From Chondrosia reniformis (Eukaryota > Porifera > Demospongiae > Chondrillida > Chondrillidae), in the NCBI GenBank assembly GCA_947172415.1, contig OX359202.1:1552501-1616500 (forward strand): a stretch of DNA of 64,000 nucleotides. The letters are read 5' to 3'. Shown here piece by piece: positions 62,301 through 64,000 of the stretch (the first letter of the stretch is position 1; each line of letters starts with the position of its first letter). The position numbers were made by a program, and so were the translations under genes. The notes beneath the pieces are model-generated. The model made no database searches. It was not told the origin of the DNA and worked only from the letters and a program-made list of their open reading frames with translations.

Positions 62301-63838
62301 ACGTACGTAGGTTGTGCTGGTGAGTGCCACTCTACCAACGGAGGTACTCGAGATGACCTCTAAGTTCATGACTGACCCAATTAGGATTCTTGTAAAGCGG
62401 TGAGTATCCAGTGTTGTATGAATTGCAATATTTGCCAACCACATTGTTTGAGCTGATGTATGCTTTAATATACCCAGTGATGAATTGACTCTGGAAGGAA
62501 TTAAGCAGTTTTTTGTGGCAGTTGAAAAAGAAGAATGGAAGTTTGATACACTCTGTGATCTCTATGACACTCTGACCATAACACAGGCAGTCATATTCTG
62601 TAATACTAAGAGAAAGGTACCCTCAGTATTACATATGTGCATATGTATAGTATCATTCAGCAATCCATTCTTTATTTGTGCCCATTCAATGAGCACATTA
62701 AAGGTTCACCATTTTCCTACGTACATGCTATGCCTACTCTGTATAAAAGCCTATAGGGAAATAAACCTGGAGAGAGCTTTGCATACTTTACATACGTACA
62801 TGTCCTACTGAACTAAGCTTCTTAGTAGAGCAGAGGAAAACCCTTTCAGATGTGCCTTCATAAACCTTACATACGTACATATGTATTTGATACTACGTAT
62901 ATAAGTGTATGTATGTATGTAAGTGTTGAGACTGTACACCACTCAATTGTATTCAGTTATTATCATCCTGGCCTTCCCAGTGTAACTTAGATGATTAGCT
63001 GTATAGCCAGACCCTTTTCCCTAATGGCTTCCTAAACAGAAGAGGGAAAACGGTCTGGAGGATAATGCTACTTCTTCTGTTACTGATGTCCCTCCACCAC
63101 AGGGACGCTGGTGAATAGTTTTTAAGTCCCCAGAAAAGCCTTTGCACAATTTTAATTAACCAAAAGTTGTGTAGAATAGTAAATATAGGCTCCAAATAGA
63201 TAGAACAGCTCCGGGCCTACTTCCAGGTTCCTCGTTTTCTTCTTCTTTTCTTTCTTTTATTTCATGTTAATGTACAAACTAACCTATAAATATACAGTTC
63301 CTAGATGCACATGTCTAATAATTGTATAGCGGCTTAGGCATAGGAAGCCTTAGGTTTGAACACACTCTACATGAAGCAAGTTAGTTTTGTAGGTGCCAAA
63401 ATCAGGGCCTTCTCGGATGTCATTGTTTAAGTACGAGCATTTCAGTTGTCTGTTCTTTCTTTCTTTAACTAAGAGACATTATTTTTTTGTCAAGAAAATA
63501 GTAAAAACAAATTTTAATAAGAAATATTTACAAGAAAAAGGAGGATACAAGTTAATTAAAACATTCAAAAATGAATTTGGTTAGCCTTAAGACATGACCC
63601 CTGTCTTGTTCAATACCCTTCTAGATGTGCTAGTCACTGTTGCAGATTTCTTTGATGACATAATTGAATACATCATTTCATTCAAAATGTCTACCATTAT
63701 GCACTTGTAATGCATTGTACAGGTGGAGTGGCTTACGGAGAAAATGAGGGAAGCCAACTTTACTGTGTCTGCCATGCATGGGGACATGGATCAGAAGGAG
63801 AGAGATACAATTATGAAGGAATTTAGAGCTGGAGATAG
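59322..63838 (+). CDS. EIF4A3: eIF4A3 (DDX48), exon-junction-complex DEAD-box helicase, 3' part outside window
   Basis: Exons: 59322-59481, 59543-59615, 59946-60075, 60315-60435, 62078-62223, 62311-62399, 62478-62616 and 63723-63838. They give 324 residues of about 411. The last exon ends with a GT donor at 63839, so exon 9 onward lies beyond the window. Motifs in order: Q motif [13 protein letters not shown], Walker A AQSGTGKT (79-86), PTRELA, GG, TPGR, DEAD (184-187) and SAT. The eIF4A3-type stretches [20 protein letters not shown] and [11 protein letters not shown] separate it from eIF4A1/2. Family knowledge: an RNA-clamping ATPase that nucleates the exon junction complex and acts in nonsense-mediated decay. 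The HRIGR and ARGLD motifs should follow to the right. The exon 6 acceptor is ACGTACGTAG, a TACGTA palindrome reused as a splice site. Confidence 0.96.
60460..60545 (+). repeat. Fragment related to the 8504-8650 MITE
   Basis: TTTAGATGCTCTAAAAGTCA and GATGCAGTTACGTAGAAGAA correspond to parts of the 8504-8665 region and of 41855-42030. Here TACGTA at 60526-60531 replaces the TA seen in the other copies (GCAGTTAGAAGAAA). Confidence 0.65.
60640..60848 (+). mobile_element. Dispersed repeat, family A (near full length)
   Basis: GAAAGATCAAAAACAACAAA ... GAAACAGCTGTCTGACCCAG ... CTGTATCCTCATCCAAAGCT ... ATGTACGCAGGAAAATGGTG. It carries TACGCA at 60818-60823 where the others read TA. It lies in eIF4A3 intron 4. 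Confidence 0.85.
61542..61740 (+). mobile_element. MITE with TACTGTAAT ends
   Basis: TACTGTAATTTGGGAAAT at the left is mirrored by ATTTCCCGAATTACAGTA at the right around a ~200-bp body rich in CCACGAAAA and AAAATTT motifs. A related body appears at 63875-64000, cut by the window end. Confidence 0.8.
62708..62792 (-). mobile_element. Dispersed repeat, family A (end fragment)
   Basis: CCATTTTCCTACGTACATGC and AAGCCTATAGGGAAATAAAC match the reverse complement of the family right end. TACGTA at 62718-62723 replaces TA. It lies in eIF4A3 intron 7. Confidence 0.75.
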
Positions 63839-63874
63839 GTGTGACCATTAATAAGATATACTGAAATTTTCATT

Positions 63875-64000
63875 GTTAAATATTTTCGTGGTTGGCCCAA
63901 AGCACAAAAATTTCTCAGACAAAATTTTCACTTGTTCATTTGTTCGTGCAAATCGACCACGAAAAATTTCAACACAACAATTTATCACACTAAAATTTCT
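63875..64000 (+). mobile_element. Partial MITE related to 61542-61740, cut by window end
   Basis: GGTTGGCCCAAAGCAC, TTGTTCGTGCAAATCGACCA and CGAAAAATTTCAACACAACA repeat blocks of the 61542-61740 element. The right end is not included. Confidence 0.65.

Overview
The window is eukaryotic and almost certainly from an early-branching animal. It has spliced genes with short GT-AG introns, a metazoan gene set (Salvador, a novel-type PKC, radial-spoke and sperm-tail proteins), AT-rich noncoding DNA and extremely frequent TACGTA palindromes. The compact layout, motile-cilium genes and TACGTA-rich introns suggest a demosponge such as Amphimedon. That placement is inference and was not checked against a database.

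Seven genes could be rebuilt exon by exon with consistent splice phases. From left to right they are: WDR92/DNAAF10 (minus, 3' part beyond the left edge); a novel-type protein kinase C (plus, 12 exons, 706 aa); an ammonium transporter (minus, 16 exons, 650 aa); a sperm-tail PG-rich protein like STPG1/MAPO2 (plus, 10 exons, 330 aa); a radial-spoke head protein RSPH4/6 (minus, 15 exons, 513 aa); the Hippo scaffold Salvador (plus, 7 exons, 621 aa); and eIF4A3 (plus, first 8 exons, running off the right edge). Together they cover about 9 kb of coding sequence; the rest is intron, short intergenic DNA and repeats.

Orientation alternates, giving three head-to-head pairs separated by 192 bp (WDR92/PKC), 528 bp (AMT/STPG1) and 369 bp (RSPH/SAV1). 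Two convergent junctions lie at 16681-17738 and 32163-32688. Three of the seven genes (WDR92, STPG1, RSPH4/6) serve motile cilia. The STPG1 and RSPH promoters each carry an RFX X-box-like palindrome within about 35 bp of the start codon.

Noncoding DNA holds at least nine minisatellites, including a 1.6 kb array of a 23-bp unit, a tRNA-derived SINE family, several hairpin MITE families, and a family of about 200-bp dispersed repeats. The most notable observation concerns the TACGTA palindrome. In at least eight places where related repeat copies can be aligned by eye, one copy has TACGTA, TACGTACGTA or TACGCA where the others have plain TA. This looks like repeated insertion of four bases (CGTA) at TA sites, and the resulting palindromes also coincide with several splice sites.
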